64,000 nucleotides of DNA. Source: AC-32 sp963716865. GTDB lineage: Bacteria; Actinomycetota; Thermoleophilia; Gaiellales; Gaiellaceae. The notes below the pieces were generated by a model, which was given only the letters and a program-made list of their open reading frames with translations, made no database searches and was not told the origin of the DNA. The stretch is from assembly GCA_963716865.1 (NCBI GenBank), contig CAVQUF010000004.1, positions 310,001-374,000 on the forward strand, in the 5' to 3' direction. How positions within the stretch are numbered: position 1 is the stretch's first letter; every line of letters starts with the position of its first letter. Below are positions 45,263 through 54,154 of this stretch, piece by piece. Position numbers and translations under genes: made by a program.

Positions 45263-45910
45263 TTACTCCTCGAGTAGGCCCTGGTCGAGGGCGTAGCGGA
45301 CGAGCTCCGCGCGGCTGGACAAGCGGAGCTTCTGCATGATGTGCGCGCGGTGCGTCTCGGCGGTCCGCACCGAGATATAGAGCTGCTTGGCGATCTCCTG
45401 GTTCGTGTGCCCGAGCGCCAGCAGTCGCAGCACCTCGCGCTCGCGGTCGGAGAGCGGGTCCTCCTCGGCCCGCCTGCGCTCCTCCGTCTCCGCCGCCACG
45501 AGCCGGGCCCCGAGCTCCGGGTGAACGTAGCGCCCGCCCTGGGCGACCTCCTTGATCGCCGCCACCAGCTCCGAGTCGGCCGCCTCCTTGAGCACGTAGC
45601 CGCTGGCCCCGGCCGAGAACGCCTCGCGCACGTAGCTCGGGTCGTCCTGCATCGAGAGGACAAGCACCTTCAGCTCGGGGGTCTCGTGCAGCAGCTGCGG
45701 CACGACCTCGAGCCCGCTCTGGTCGGGCATGACGACGTCGAGCAGGACGACGTCCGGCTTCAGCGAGCGCGCCTCGAAGACCGCCTCGCGCGCGCTGCCG
45801 GCCTCGCCCACGGCCTCGAGCTCCTTCTCGGCGTCGACGAGCAGCTTGAGCCCGGCGCGGACGACGGCGTGGTCGTCGACGATCAGGATCCTTGTCTTGC
45901 GCGCGGTCAT
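45263..45910 (-). CDS. NarL/DevR-type response regulator
   Basis: A 215-residue regulator with a receiver domain (DD at 12-13, phospho-acceptor Asp58 in LLDVVMPDQSG, Lys108 in YVLKEA) and a LuxR-type helix-turn-helix (PLSDREREVLRLLALGHTNQEIAKQL). It overlaps its GAF-domain kinase by 4 bp (ATGA). The kinase type and neighbouring universal stress protein recall DosR/DevR systems that respond to hypoxia or NO. It is the leading candidate in this window for binding the recurrent palindromes upstream of stress genes. Confidence 0.9.
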   Translation of the reverse strand: MTARKTRILIVDDHAVVRAGLKLLVDAEKELEAVGEAGSAREAVFEARSLKPDVVLLDVVMPDQSGLEVVPQLLHETPELKVLVLSMQDDPSYVREAFSAGASGYVLKEAADSELVAAIKEVAQGGRYVHPELGARLVAAETEERRRAEEDPLSDREREVLRLLALGHTNQEIAKQLYISVRTAETHRAHIMQKLRLSSRAELVRYALDQGLLEE

Positions 45911-47562
45911 CGCAGCGGCACGTCCGCTGCGATCGTCGTCCCGGCGCCGGGGCTCGACTCGATCCTGAGCCGGCCTCCGAGCAGCGCAAGCCGCTCGCGC
46001 ATCGCGATCAGGCCGAAGCCGCCCCCATCCGCTTCGGGGTCGAAGCCCTGTCCGTCGTCCTCGACGATCGCCGTGACGAAGCCCTCCATTCGCGTAAGCG
46101 CGATGCTGACGTGCCGCGCCCGCGCGTGCTTGATCACGTTCGTCAGCGACTCCTGGACGATCCGGTAGAGCGCGGTCTCGACCTCACCCGGGAGGCGCTC
46201 CTCCGAGCCTTCCGTCCCGAGCGCAGCGCCAAAGTCGATCGCGATCCCGGTCTGCTCGGCGAACGACGAGGTCAGGTGCTCGAGCGCCGGCGCCAGCCCG
46301 AAGTCGTCCAGCGCGCTCGGGCGAAGCTCGACCGCGAGCCGGCGGACGTCCTGCAGCGTCGCGACCACAAGCTCGCGGAGCCGGGCGGTCGCGGTACGCG
46401 ACTCGTCGTTCTGGAGCGTCTCCTCCAGGGATTTGAGGCCGAGGAGGATCGAGGTGAGCGCCTGCCCGGTCTCGTCGTGGAGCTCGCGGGCCAGGCGGCG
46501 GCGCTCGAGCTCCTGCGCGTCGACCACGCGGCGGAGCGCGTCGCGCGCGATCCGCCCCGAGAGGTCGACGGCGACCGCGGCCCTGCTCGCGAACGTCTCG
46601 GCCAGGCGCAGGTCGGTGTCGGAGAAGCGCGGCTCCGGGCCGAGCTTGTCGTGGGCCCCGATCACCCCGATCGCCTGCCCGCGCACGAGCAGCGGGACCC
46701 AGAGCCCGGTGCGCGCTCCGATCAGCCGCGTGAGGTCGGGGTTGACGTCGGGGTCGTCGAGCACGGATTCGACCCGCTCGCTCACCCCGCGCTCGAGCAC
46801 CCGGCCGCTCTTCGAGGCCGCGCGCGCCATCGTCCGCCCGACGAGCTCCTCGCTCCCATCGCCCGCGGCCGCGACGGCGCGCAGCTGGTCTCCGCCCGCG
46901 GGCAGGAACACCGTCACGACGCGCGCGTCGAGGAGCTCCCGCAGCCGCCGCGCGACGAGGTCGAGCAGGCGGTCGAGGTCGGTCTCGGTGGCCAGCGCGT
47001 TCCCGACCTCGTTCAGCGACTCGAGCTGACGCGACCAGCGCGTCGCCGCCTCGTACAGGTGGGCGTTCTCGATCGCCACGGCTGCCTGGCCCGCGAGAAG
47101 CGTGACGAGCTCCTCGTCATCGCCCGTGAAGTCCTCCTCGCCGGCCTTCTCGGTCAGGTAGAAGTTTCCGTAGGCGACTCCCCGGAGCAGGATCGGCACG
47201 CCGAGGAACGAGCGCATCGGAGGATGGTTCGGCGGGAAGCCGACCGAGCGCGGATCGCGGGTCAGGTCGTGCAGGCGGAGCGGCCTCGCGTCCTGGATCA
47301 GCGCCCCGAGGATGCCGCGGCCGCGCGGGAGGTCGCCGATGGCCGCGAGCGTCTCGGCGTCGATGCCCGTCGTGACGAAGTGCTCCAGCCCGGAGCCGCC
47401 CGGGTCGATCACGCCGAGCGCGCCGTAGCGGGCTCCGGTCAGCTCGGCGGCCTTCTCGACGAGGCGCAGGAGCAGGGCGTCCAACGAGAGCTCGGACGTG
47501 ATCGCAACGCCGGCCTCGACGAGGGCGCGGAGCCGTTCCTCGCTCGGGCTGACCGCCTCCAC
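45907..47562 (-). CDS. GAF-domain sensor histidine kinase, DevS-like
   Basis: A 551-residue soluble kinase with two tandem GAF domains (about residues 10-165 and 180-325). A HisKA_3 dimerisation domain follows, with His in RRLARELHDETGQAL, then an ATPase domain (YRIVQESLTNVIKHA, EDDGQGFDP, GGGFGLIAMRERLALLGG). This is the DevS/DosT layout, where a GAF domain may bind haem; haem ligation cannot be verified from sequence here. It is coupled to the response regulator and lies next to a universal stress protein gene. Confidence 0.9.
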   Translation of the reverse strand: MEAVSPSEERLRALVEAGVAITSELSLDALLLRLVEKAAELTGARYGALGVIDPGGSGLEHFVTTGIDAETLAAIGDLPRGRGILGALIQDARPLRLHDLTRDPRSVGFPPNHPPMRSFLGVPILLRGVAYGNFYLTEKAGEEDFTGDDEELVTLLAGQAAVAIENAHLYEAATRWSRQLESLNEVGNALATETDLDRLLDLVARRLRELLDARVVTVFLPAGGDQLRAVAAAGDGSEELVGRTMARAASKSGRVLERGVSERVESVLDDPDVNPDLTRLIGARTGLWVPLLVRGQAIGVIGAHDKLGPEPRFSDTDLRLAETFASRAAVAVDLSGRIARDALRRVVDAQELERRRLARELHDETGQALTSILLGLKSLEETLQNDESRTATARLRELVVATLQDVRRLAVELRPSALDDFGLAPALEHLTSSFAEQTGIAIDFGAALGTEGSEERLPGEVETALYRIVQESLTNVIKHARARHVSIALTRMEGFVTAIVEDDGQGFDPEADGGGFGLIAMRERLALLGGRLRIESSPGAGTTIAADVPLR

Positions 47563-47602
47563 GGCCGCGAGCGTACCGCTCTGCGACCTCCCGGGGCAGG
47601 TC

Positions 47603-48064
47603 TCAGGCGGCTCGGCTGCGCGCGCGTGAACGCCGCTTGCTCACCAGCACGGACCGGTCGGCCTTCCGCACGACCTCGGTCGAGACGCTGCCGAGCAGCG
47701 CTCCGGTGATCCCGCCCCGCCCGCGGGAGCCCACGACGATAAGGCCGGCGTTCCGGGCCTGGGCGAGCTCGATCACCCGCTCCGCCGGTTGTCCCTCCAG
47801 GATCTCGGACTCCGACTGAACGCCGGCCTCCGCCGCGAGCGCCTCGGCCTCGGCGAGCGCAGACCTCGCGTGCTGGAACTCGTTGCCGAGCGAACGCTGG
47901 TAGAACGGAGCTCCGAGGACGGGGAGAGGCTTGTGGCGCACGTAGACGAAGGTCACGAGCGCTCCCGACTCGCGCGCCAGCCCAAGCCCGGTGTCGAGCG
48001 CCTCGCGCGCGCCGGACGAGCCGTCAGTCGCAATCACCAAGTGTGCGTGCCGCTTGTTCGGCAT
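47603..48064 (-). CDS. universal stress protein UspA family
   Basis: A 153-residue Usp protein (LVIATDGSSGAREALDTGL, ATP motif GSRGRGGITGALLGSVS) ending in a basic tail. It sits upstream of the DevS-like kinase on the same strand, 40 bp apart, and could be co-transcribed with it. The palindrome GCGGGTTTCCCGC 74 bp upstream of its start is shared with the divergent acetyltransferase-ligase gene. Confidence 0.92.
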   Translation of the reverse strand: MPNKRHAHLVIATDGSSGAREALDTGLGLARESGALVTFVYVRHKPLPVLGAPFYQRSLGNEFQHARSALAEAEALAAEAGVQSESEILEGQPAERVIELAQARNAGLIVVGSRGRGGITGALLGSVSTEVVRKADRSVLVSKRRSRARSRAA

Positions 48065-48110
48065 TCGGTACCTCCTCGGCCGAGAGCATCCGTCGGCCGG
48101 CCGCCGCGCC

Positions 48111-48176
48111 GCATCCGGACTCCGCCTGATCGAGGCTGCGGGTTTCCCGCGCGGGCCTCCGTGCCTTCCCCGGTGG
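48111..48176. promoter_or_regulatory. shared divergent promoter-like element
   Basis: The perfect palindrome GCGGGTTTCCCGC (48138-48150) is followed on the plus strand after 17 bp by CCCCGGTGG (48168-48176), 34 bp before the ATG at 48211. On the minus strand it is followed after 18 bp by TCCGGATGC (48119-48111), 46 bp before the universal stress protein start. One palindrome therefore serves both directions. Confidence 0.6.
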
Positions 48177-48210
48177 CGACCCGGCGCCCGATCGCGGACA
48201 CTTCGAGACG

Positions 48211-50886
48211 ATGTCCGTGCGAACGCGCAAGCGAGACCCTGCCGCCGCGGTTGACGTCATCCTCCGCGACGGTTCGACGCTTCGCCTCCAGGCGCCGATC
48301 TCCGCCGACCTCGACGCCCTCGAGGCGTTCTTCTCCGGGCTCTCGGACCGCAGCTTCTACCAGCGCTTCCACGGGGTCAGGCACATCGACAGAGCGCTCG
48401 TCGAGCACTTCGTCGATCCGGACTGGCACGACCGGGGTGTGCTGGTCGGCGTCGTCGCAGAGGACGGCGAGGAGCGGATCGTGGCCGTCGCCGAGTTCAT
48501 GCGGCTCCGCGACGAGACGTCCGCCGAGGTCGCGTTCGCGGTCGCCGACGAGTTGCAAGGGCGAGGGATCGGCACGCGACTGCTCGAGCAGCTCGCCTCG
48601 CGCGCGGCCGCAGCCGGCGTGGAGCGCTTCGTGGCCGAGGTGCTGCCCGAGAACGGGGCGATGCTCGCCGTGTTCCGGGACGCAGGCTTCGAGGTCGCCC
48701 GCGAGCTCGAGCACGGCGAGATCGAGGTGCGCTTCCCGATCGCCGCGACGGAGACCTTCCTGGCCCGCGTCGACGAGCGCGACCACCTGGCCGTGACCGC
48801 CTCGCTCCGGCCCTTCTTCGCGCCCAGCTCGCTCGCCGTCGTCGGCGCCTCCCACCGGCGAGGCTCGATCGGCGGCGAGCTGTTCCGCAACGTCCTGGCC
48901 GCGGACTTCGACGGCGCCGCCTACCCGGTCAACCGCGACGGCGAGCCCGTTGGCGGCGTCCGCGGCTACCGCTCGCTCGGGGAGCTGCCCGAGACCGTAG
49001 ACCTCGTCGTGATCTGCCTTCCGGCCCAACACACGCTCGGGGTCGCCGAGCAGGCGCTCACGCTCGGGGTGAAGGCGCTCTGCGTCATCTCCTCGGGCTT
49101 CGCCGAGATCGGCGCCGAGGGCGCCGATCTCCAGGAGCGATTGCTCGAGCTCGTCCGGACTCACGGCGGCCGCCTGGTCGGCCCGAACTGCCTCGGTATC
49201 GCGATACCCCCGCTAGGCCTCAATGCCACCTTCGGCCCGCGGCCGCTACCGCCCGGCCCGATCGCCTTCTCCTCGCAGAGCGGGGCGCTCGGGCTGGCGC
49301 TACTGGAGAAGGCGTCCGAGCGGCGGCTGGGCTTCTCGGCCTTCGTCTCGATCGGGAACAAGGCCGACGTCTCCTCGAACGACCTGCTCGAGTGGTGGGA
49401 GGACGACGCGAAAAGCGAGGTCGTGCTGCTCTACCTGGAGTCGTTCGGCAACCCGGGCAAGTTCAGCCGGCTCGCACGCCGTGTCGCGCGGCGCAAGCCG
49501 ATCCTCGCTCTCAAGGCCGGAACGACCGGCGCCGGCGCGAAGGCCGCCAGCTCGCACACGGCCGCCCTCGCGAGCTCGGATGCCGCGGTCGAGGCGCTCT
49601 TCCAGCAGGCAGGCGTCCTGCGGGCGCGAACGCTCGAGGAGCTCGTTGACGCCGCCGCGCTGCTGTCGCGCCAGCCGCTCCCACAGGGCCGCCGCGTCGG
49701 CCTGCTGACGAACGCCGGCGGCCTGGGGATCCTCTGCGCCGACGCCTGCGAGTCGGCCGGACTCGAGCTTCCGGAGCCGAGCGAGGAGACGAAGGCCGCC
49801 CTGGCGGAGATCCTGCCGGCCGAAGCGAGCCTCGCCAACCCGGTCGACATGCTCGGCGGGTCGACGGAGGCGACCTACGCGAAGGTGATACCGCCGCTCC
49901 TGGCCGACAAGCGGCTGGACGCGCTGATCGTGTTGTTCGTCCCTCCCGTCGTCGCGGGCGCAGACGAGGTTGCCGCGGCGATCAGACAGACCGTGAGCGA
50001 GTGCGGGTCGGAGAAGCCCGTGCTCGCAGTCGTGATGAGCGCCGAGGGCACGCCGCAGACGCTGCTCGAGGACGACTGTCCGGTCGCGAGCTTCGAGTAC
50101 CCGGAGTCGGCCGCGCGCGCCCTCGGGCTCGCCGCTTCGCGCTCCGAGTGGCTGCGGCAACCCGCCGGCAACGTGCCCGACATCACGGGTGTCAACCGCG
50201 CGGCAGGACGGCGCGTCGTCGAGGATGCGCTCTCCTCGGGCGAGGGCTGGCTCGAGCCCGACCGGATCCGCGCTCTGCTCGGGGCCTACGGGGTTCCGCT
50301 GGTCGCGGAGCGCCTGGCCGGCGACGCCGACGAGGCCGTCGCGGCCGCCCGCGAGCTCGGCTTCCCGGTGGTCGTGAAGACCACGGCGGCCGGCGTGCAC
50401 AAGACCGAGCGGGGTGGTGTTGCGCTCGATCTCCGCGACGGGGAGCAGGTAGGCGCAGCCGTCGAGCGCATCGGCGCGCCGGTGATCGTGCAGGCGTACG
50501 TCAGCGGCGGGGCCGAGCTCCTCGCGGGCGTCGTCCAGGACCCGGTCTTCGGCCCCCTCGTCGCCTTCGGGCCCGGCGGAGTGCTGGCAGAGCTGATCGG
50601 CGCCGCCGGCTTCCGGCTCGCCCCGCTCACGACCGTCGACGCCCGCGAGCTCGTGCTCGGCGGGAAGGCGGGCCAGCTCGTCCGCGGCTTCCGCGGCGCT
50701 CCCCCGGCAGATGCCCAGGCGCTGGCCGACCTCGTCCACCGGCTCTCGCTACTCGCCGAGGACCTCCCCGAGGTTGCGGAGCTCGACCTGAACCCCGTGA
50801 TCGCGCTGGCCGACCGCTGTGTGGTCGTCGACGCCCGGATCCGCGTCAGCGCGGCCGAGCCGAAGCGGTCGCCCAAGACCTGGTGA
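48211..50886 (+). CDS. GNAT acetyltransferase fused to ADP-forming acyl-CoA synthetase
   Basis: An 891-residue fusion. The N-terminal GNAT domain (about 15-175) has the acetyl-CoA loop ELQGRGIGTRLLEQL. It is followed by the NDP-forming acyl-CoA synthetase alpha part (CoA-binding SLAVVGASHRRGSIGG, catalytic His in SSHTAALASSD) and the ATP-grasp beta part (VVVKTTAAGVHKTERGG, ELDLNPVIA). Salmonella Pat-type protein acetyltransferases have the GNAT domain at the C-terminus; here it is first, as in several actinobacteria. It may acetylate proteins such as acetyl-CoA synthetase, make acetate and ATP, or both. The catalytic His suggests the ligase part may be active. Confidence 0.88.
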   Translation: MSVRTRKRDPAAAVDVILRDGSTLRLQAPISADLDALEAFFSGLSDRSFYQRFHGVRHIDRALVEHFVDPDWHDRGVLVGVVAEDGEERIVAVAEFMRLRDETSAEVAFAVADELQGRGIGTRLLEQLASRAAAAGVERFVAEVLPENGAMLAVFRDAGFEVARELEHGEIEVRFPIAATETFLARVDERDHLAVTASLRPFFAPSSLAVVGASHRRGSIGGELFRNVLAADFDGAAYPVNRDGEPVGGVRGYRSLGELPETVDLVVICLPAQHTLGVAEQALTLGVKALCVISSGFAEIGAEGADLQERLLELVRTHGGRLVGPNCLGIAIPPLGLNATFGPRPLPPGPIAFSSQSGALGLALLEKASERRLGFSAFVSIGNKADVSSNDLLEWWEDDAKSEVVLLYLESFGNPGKFSRLARRVARRKPILALKAGTTGAGAKAASSHTAALASSDAAVEALFQQAGVLRARTLEELVDAAALLSRQPLPQGRRVGLLTNAGGLGILCADACESAGLELPEPSEETKAALAEILPAEASLANPVDMLGGSTEATYAKVIPPLLADKRLDALIVLFVPPVVAGADEVAAAIRQTVSECGSEKPVLAVVMSAEGTPQTLLEDDCPVASFEYPESAARALGLAASRSEWLRQPAGNVPDITGVNRAAGRRVVEDALSSGEGWLEPDRIRALLGAYGVPLVAERLAGDADEAVAAARELGFPVVVKTTAAGVHKTERGGVALDLRDGEQVGAAVERIGAPVIVQAYVSGGAELLAGVVQDPVFGPLVAFGPGGVLAELIGAAGFRLAPLTTVDARELVLGGKAGQLVRGFRGAPPADAQALADLVHRLSLLAEDLPEVAELDLNPVIALADRCVVVDARIRVSAAEPKRSPKTW

Positions 50887-50986
50887 CACGCAGGCCGCAC
50901 GGGCGGTGAGTAGTCGCGGGGAGGACAATCGATTCCCGGACGGGTCGCTTAGAATCGCGCGACCGACCTACTCAGAAGGAGGGACG

Positions 50987-51298
50987 ATGGCCGTTGGAAT
51001 GTTGCAGATGTTCGAGGGCGGAACGAAGCAGCAGTACGAGCAGGTGAATCAGGAGATGTTCGGACAGCCGACTCCCCCGCCCACCGATCAGCTGCCGGAA
51101 GGGCTGATCCTCCATAGCGCGGGCCCATCGGAGAACGGCTGGTACATCTACGACGTCTGGGAGTCGCGGGAGGCGTTCAAGCGCTTCATGGACGAGCAAC
51201 TGCAGCCCGCGGCGAAAGCTGTCTTCGGCGATCAGCCGCCGCCACCCGGATCCGAGCCGCAGTTCTACGAGATCGAGAGCCTCGCCGTCGCCCGCTGA
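50987..51298 (+). CDS. small antibiotic-biosynthesis-monooxygenase-like protein
   Basis: A 103-residue protein with an AGAAGGAGG ribosome site. The pattern (short strand MLQMFEGGTKQQYEQVN, then GWYIYDVWESREAFKRFMDEQL, then YEIESLAV) fits the dimeric alpha-beta barrel fold of small heme-degrading or monooxygenase-like proteins. No catalytic residue can be named. A plausible -10 box TAGAAT lies at 50950-50955. Confidence 0.7.
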   Translation: MAVGMLQMFEGGTKQQYEQVNQEMFGQPTPPPTDQLPEGLILHSAGPSENGWYIYDVWESREAFKRFMDEQLQPAAKAVFGDQPPPPGSEPQFYEIESLAVAR

Positions 51299-51323
51299 GC
51301 GCCCAAGACGTCGCTGCGCTGGC

Positions 51324-51692
51324 ATGCTCCACGGCGTGAACGACGAGCACGCCGATCCGGCCGCGCTTCCGGCCGCCCACCCGTTCGACATCGCGGGCGC
51401 CCAGAAACGGCTCGTCGCGGGCAGCGGCGGCTACGAGGTCGTGCACCGCTCGCCGAGCGTCGAGCTCGGCGTGTACGTGCTCGTCGCGCCCGAGCCCGAC
51501 CGCCAGCAGCCGCACGAGGACGACGAGGTCTACGTCGTGCTCGAGGGCAGCGGCGTCCTCGAGGTCGAGGACGAGCGCGTCGAGCTGCGCGAGGGGCACG
51601 CGGTGTTCGTGCCGGCCGGCGCCGAGCACCGCTTCGTCGGCTACGAGCGCCTCAGCGTGCTCGTGATCTTCGAGCGCCGCAGAACGAGCTAG
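51324..51692 (+). CDS. cupin-domain protein
   Basis: A 122-residue single cupin with the motif QQPHEDDEVYVVLEGSGVLEVED (one His, Asp/Glu metal site) and GHAVFVPAGAEHRFV in the second motif. An alternative GTG start lies 12 bp downstream. It is convergent with the next gene, overlapping by 4 bp. The function is unknown; cupins of this size often isomerise or bind small metabolites. Confidence 0.8.
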   Translation: MLHGVNDEHADPAALPAAHPFDIAGAQKRLVAGSGGYEVVHRSPSVELGVYVLVAPEPDRQQPHEDDEVYVVLEGSGVLEVEDERVELREGHAVFVPAGAEHRFVGYERLSVLVIFERRRTS

Positions 51693-52351
51693 AAGATGTC
51701 GCCGCCGTCGCTGTCGCCGGGGCCGGGCGTCGGAAGGTACGAGAGCGCCTCCGGCTCCTCGACACGGTTCCAGGCGTAGAGCGTCTCCGCGACCCGAGGC
51801 GGCCCTGCGATGTGGTCGCGCCAGGTGACCGCGGTCCTCAGAAAGTCCGGCTCGGTGAGCAACGGCGCGAGTGCGTCCGCTCCGGCGCCTGAGTCGAAGA
51901 CGAAGACCGCCTCGTCGCGCGAGAGGAAGACCTCGTGCCTGTCGAGCCCCGGGATCTGCTCGGGGTCAAACGGAGGGCCCTGCGCGAGGAGATCGCGAAC
52001 GGCGTCGTACGCGTCGGGCTTGAGCGGCACGACCAGCGCGAGCCGGCGCGGGGCCGCCGCGTCCAGCTGCATGGCCGCGAGGCGCTCCGCAATCTCTCCG
52101 ACGAGGCTGGGCTGCGCCACGGTCGCGATCGTAACGGGATCGCCGTGGAGCCGTTCGAGGACGACCGACGGCCGCCCGTCGATCCGCTCGTCGGTCGCCC
52201 GGCCCACGCGCACGCCCGACAGGCTCTCGTAGGCAACCTCGAACGAGCCCTCGAGCCCGTCGAGCCGCAGGCCCTGGGGAAGGAGCTCGAGCTTCCCGGC
52301 AGCGAGCGGGCCTGAGCCCTTGCGCCAGACGACTCCGTAGCTTCGCTGCAT
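51689..52351 (-). CDS. uncharacterised protein with PH-like and alpha-beta-barrel-like halves
   Basis: A 220-residue protein with a GGAGGA ribosome site. The N-terminal half (to about residue 95) is beta-rich and pleckstrin-like (YGVVWRKGSGPLAAGKLELLPQG). The C-terminal half contains PLKPDAYDAVRDLLAQG and the segment EVFLSRDEAVFVFDSGA, resembling dimeric alpha-beta-barrel stress proteins. There is no signal peptide. I cannot name a function. It is divergent from osmC across a shared promoter-like element. Confidence 0.65.
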   Translation of the reverse strand: MQRSYGVVWRKGSGPLAAGKLELLPQGLRLDGLEGSFEVAYESLSGVRVGRATDERIDGRPSVVLERLHGDPVTIATVAQPSLVGEIAERLAAMQLDAAAPRRLALVVPLKPDAYDAVRDLLAQGPPFDPEQIPGLDRHEVFLSRDEAVFVFDSGAGADALAPLLTEPDFLRTAVTWRDHIAGPPRVAETLYAWNRVEEPEALSYLPTPGPGDSDGGDIF

Positions 52352-52380
52352 GGACGGATCCTCCGGGCACCGCGCGCGAA

Positions 52381-52449
52381 CGGCATCGGGCCGCCCCCTG
52401 ATCCCCGTTGCGGAAACCCCGCAGGTGACTCCGGCATAGCCCCGATGCC
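52381..52449. promoter_or_regulatory. mirrored divergent promoter-like element
   Basis: A palindrome-like core GCGG-AAACC-CCGC (52410-52422) is flanked on the plus side after 17 bp by CCCCGATGCC (52440-52449) and on the minus side after 18-19 bp by CCCGATGCCG (52390-52381). The outer boxes CGGCATCGGG and CCCGATGCCG form an inverted repeat. It lies between the genes starting at 52351 (minus) and 52506 (plus). Confidence 0.65.
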
Positions 52450-52505
52450 GCGAGCGCGCCGCTCGGCGACCCTCGTCACGTGAGAACCCCAGGAAAGGAT
52501 CAGCG

Positions 52506-52970
52506 ATGAGCATCGTCAAGTCGCACCGGTACCCCGTATCGGTCCGGTGGAAGGAAGGTCGCCTGACCGAGCTGTCGGCGACCGGCAAGCCTCAGCTCGT
52601 GGTCGCGACGCCGCCGGAGTTCAAGGGCGGTATCGCGGGGATCTGGAGCCCGGAGGATCTTCTCGTGGGCTCGCTGGCCTCGTGCTACGCGGTCACGCTC
52701 GTGTCCGTTGCCGAGCGAGCAGGCATCACGCTCGCCGCGCTGCGGGTCGACGGCACGGGCCACGTGGAGCGCATGAACGACGGCCGCTTCGGCTTCGTCT
52801 CGATCGAGGTCGACGCCCACGTCGAGGTCGGAGCCGACGAGGTCGAGGCCGCCGAGCTGGCCGCGAACCGCGCGAAGGACCTCTGCCTGGTCAGCATCGC
52901 GCTCGACACCCCGGTCCGCTTCGAGGTCGACGTCGTCGCCGACACCGCCTCGGTGGTGACGCCGGCCTGA
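52506..52970 (+). CDS. OsmC/Ohr-family peroxiredoxin
   Basis: A 154-residue protein with both OsmC-family redox cysteines: GSLASCYAVTL and DLCLVSIAL. These enzymes reduce organic hydroperoxides. A good ribosome site (AGGAAAGGA) precedes the ATG. The promoter-like element upstream and the gene's role agree with a stress regulon. Confidence 0.9.
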   Translation: MSIVKSHRYPVSVRWKEGRLTELSATGKPQLVVATPPEFKGGIAGIWSPEDLLVGSLASCYAVTLVSVAERAGITLAALRVDGTGHVERMNDGRFGFVSIEVDAHVEVGADEVEAAELAANRAKDLCLVSIALDTPVRFEVDVVADTASVVTPA

Positions 52971-52982
52971 CAGCATTGGCGC

Positions 52983-53696
52983 GTGCGGCTGACCCTCGTG
53001 CGCCACGCCACGCTCCTGGTCGACCTCGACGGGCGCCGGTTGCTCGTCGACCCGATGCTCGACGACGCCGGCACCAGCCCGCCGATCGAGGACACGCCGA
53101 ATCCCCGCGCGAACCCGCTCGTCCCGCTGCCGGTGCCGGCCGAGGAGGTCGTCCGCGGCCTCGACGCCGTGATCGTCACGCACCTGCACGAGGATCACTT
53201 CGACGAGACGGCCGGGCGCCTGCTCCCTAGGGACGTACCCGTCTTCTGCCAGCCCGAGGACGAGGCCTCGCTGGCCGAGCTCGGTCTGTCCGTCGAACCC
53301 GTCGAGACGGTGGTCGACTGGAACGGCCTCGAGATCGCGCGAACCGGCGGACAGCACGGTACCGGCCAGATCGCGATCGAGCTTGCCCCGGTGAGCGGCT
53401 TCGCGATCGGCGACCTCTACATCGCCGGCGACACGATCTGGTGCAAGGAGGTCGACGAGGCGATCATCCTCCACCGGCCTCGCGTGGCCGTGGTCAACGG
53501 CAGCGGAGCGCGGTTCCTGGAGGGCGACCCGATCGTGATGACGACCGACGACATCCGCGAGGTCGTCGCCCGCGTCCCAAATGTCGTCGTCGTGCACCTG
53601 GAGGCGATCAACCACTGCCTCGACACACGCGCGGACATACGGGCAGCCGTGCCGGAAGCGCTCGTGCCGGAGGACGGCGAGACTCTCGAGGCCTGA
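52983..53696 (+). CDS. metallo-beta-lactamase-fold hydrolase
   Basis: A 237-residue UlaG/YcbL-like protein with the metal motif THLHEDHFDE (HxHxDH) and later AGDTIW and HLEAINHC. It starts at GTG 12 bp after osmC, so co-transcription is likely. The substrate is unknown. Confidence 0.85.
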   Translation: MRLTLVRHATLLVDLDGRRLLVDPMLDDAGTSPPIEDTPNPRANPLVPLPVPAEEVVRGLDAVIVTHLHEDHFDETAGRLLPRDVPVFCQPEDEASLAELGLSVEPVETVVDWNGLEIARTGGQHGTGQIAIELAPVSGFAIGDLYIAGDTIWCKEVDEAIILHRPRVAVVNGSGARFLEGDPIVMTTDDIREVVARVPNVVVVHLEAINHCLDTRADIRAAVPEALVPEDGETLEA

Positions 53697-53749
53697 GAGG
53701 CAGGGAACGGGAGGGTGATTTCGGGCCCCTCCTGCGTTAGGGTGAGCGC

Positions 53750-54136
53750 GTGATCCGGCTGGTCGTCAGGGCGTTGATCGCGCTTGTCGCGAGCGCCGTC
53801 GGGCTGATCGTCGCCTCGCTCATCCTGGACGGCGTCGACCTCAAGGTGTCGGGGTTCATCGGCGCGGTGGTCATCTTCACGCTCGTGTACGCGCTGTTCA
53901 CGCCCTTCCTCGCGAGCCAGTTCCGGCAATCCAACTCGGCGGCGATGGGCGGGGTGGCGCTGATCGCGACGCTGTCCGGCCTGATCATCACCGACCTCAT
54001 CTCGGACGGCCTGAACATCCACGGGCTCGGGACCTGGATCGGCGCCACCGTGATCGTCTGGGGCTCGATGGTGCTGGCCGCATTCATCCTCCCCTACCTC
54101 GGGCTGAAGAAGTACCTCGAAGAGCGTCGCGACTAG
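53750..54136 (+). CDS. four-span holin-like (phage holin family 4) membrane protein
   Basis: A 128-residue membrane protein with four hydrophobic spans and a charged C-terminus KKYLEERRD, matching the actinobacterial phage holin family 4 type (YvlD-like). In chromosomes these are usually not phage genes but stress-related membrane proteins. The start is GTG. Confidence 0.75.
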   Translation: MIRLVVRALIALVASAVGLIVASLILDGVDLKVSGFIGAVVIFTLVYALFTPFLASQFRQSNSAAMGGVALIATLSGLIITDLISDGLNIHGLGTWIGATVIVWGSMVLAAFILPYLGLKKYLEERRD

Positions 54137-54154
54137 AGCTCTAGACTCGGCGGC

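Noticed and set aside
50950..50955. TAGAAT as part of the stress promoter family
   Set aside because: It looks like an ordinary sigma-70 -10 box and lacks the palindrome/CCCGATG pair.
53750..54136. Prophage remnant suggested by the holin-like gene
   Set aside because: No other phage gene nearby; this holin family is common in chromosomes without phage.
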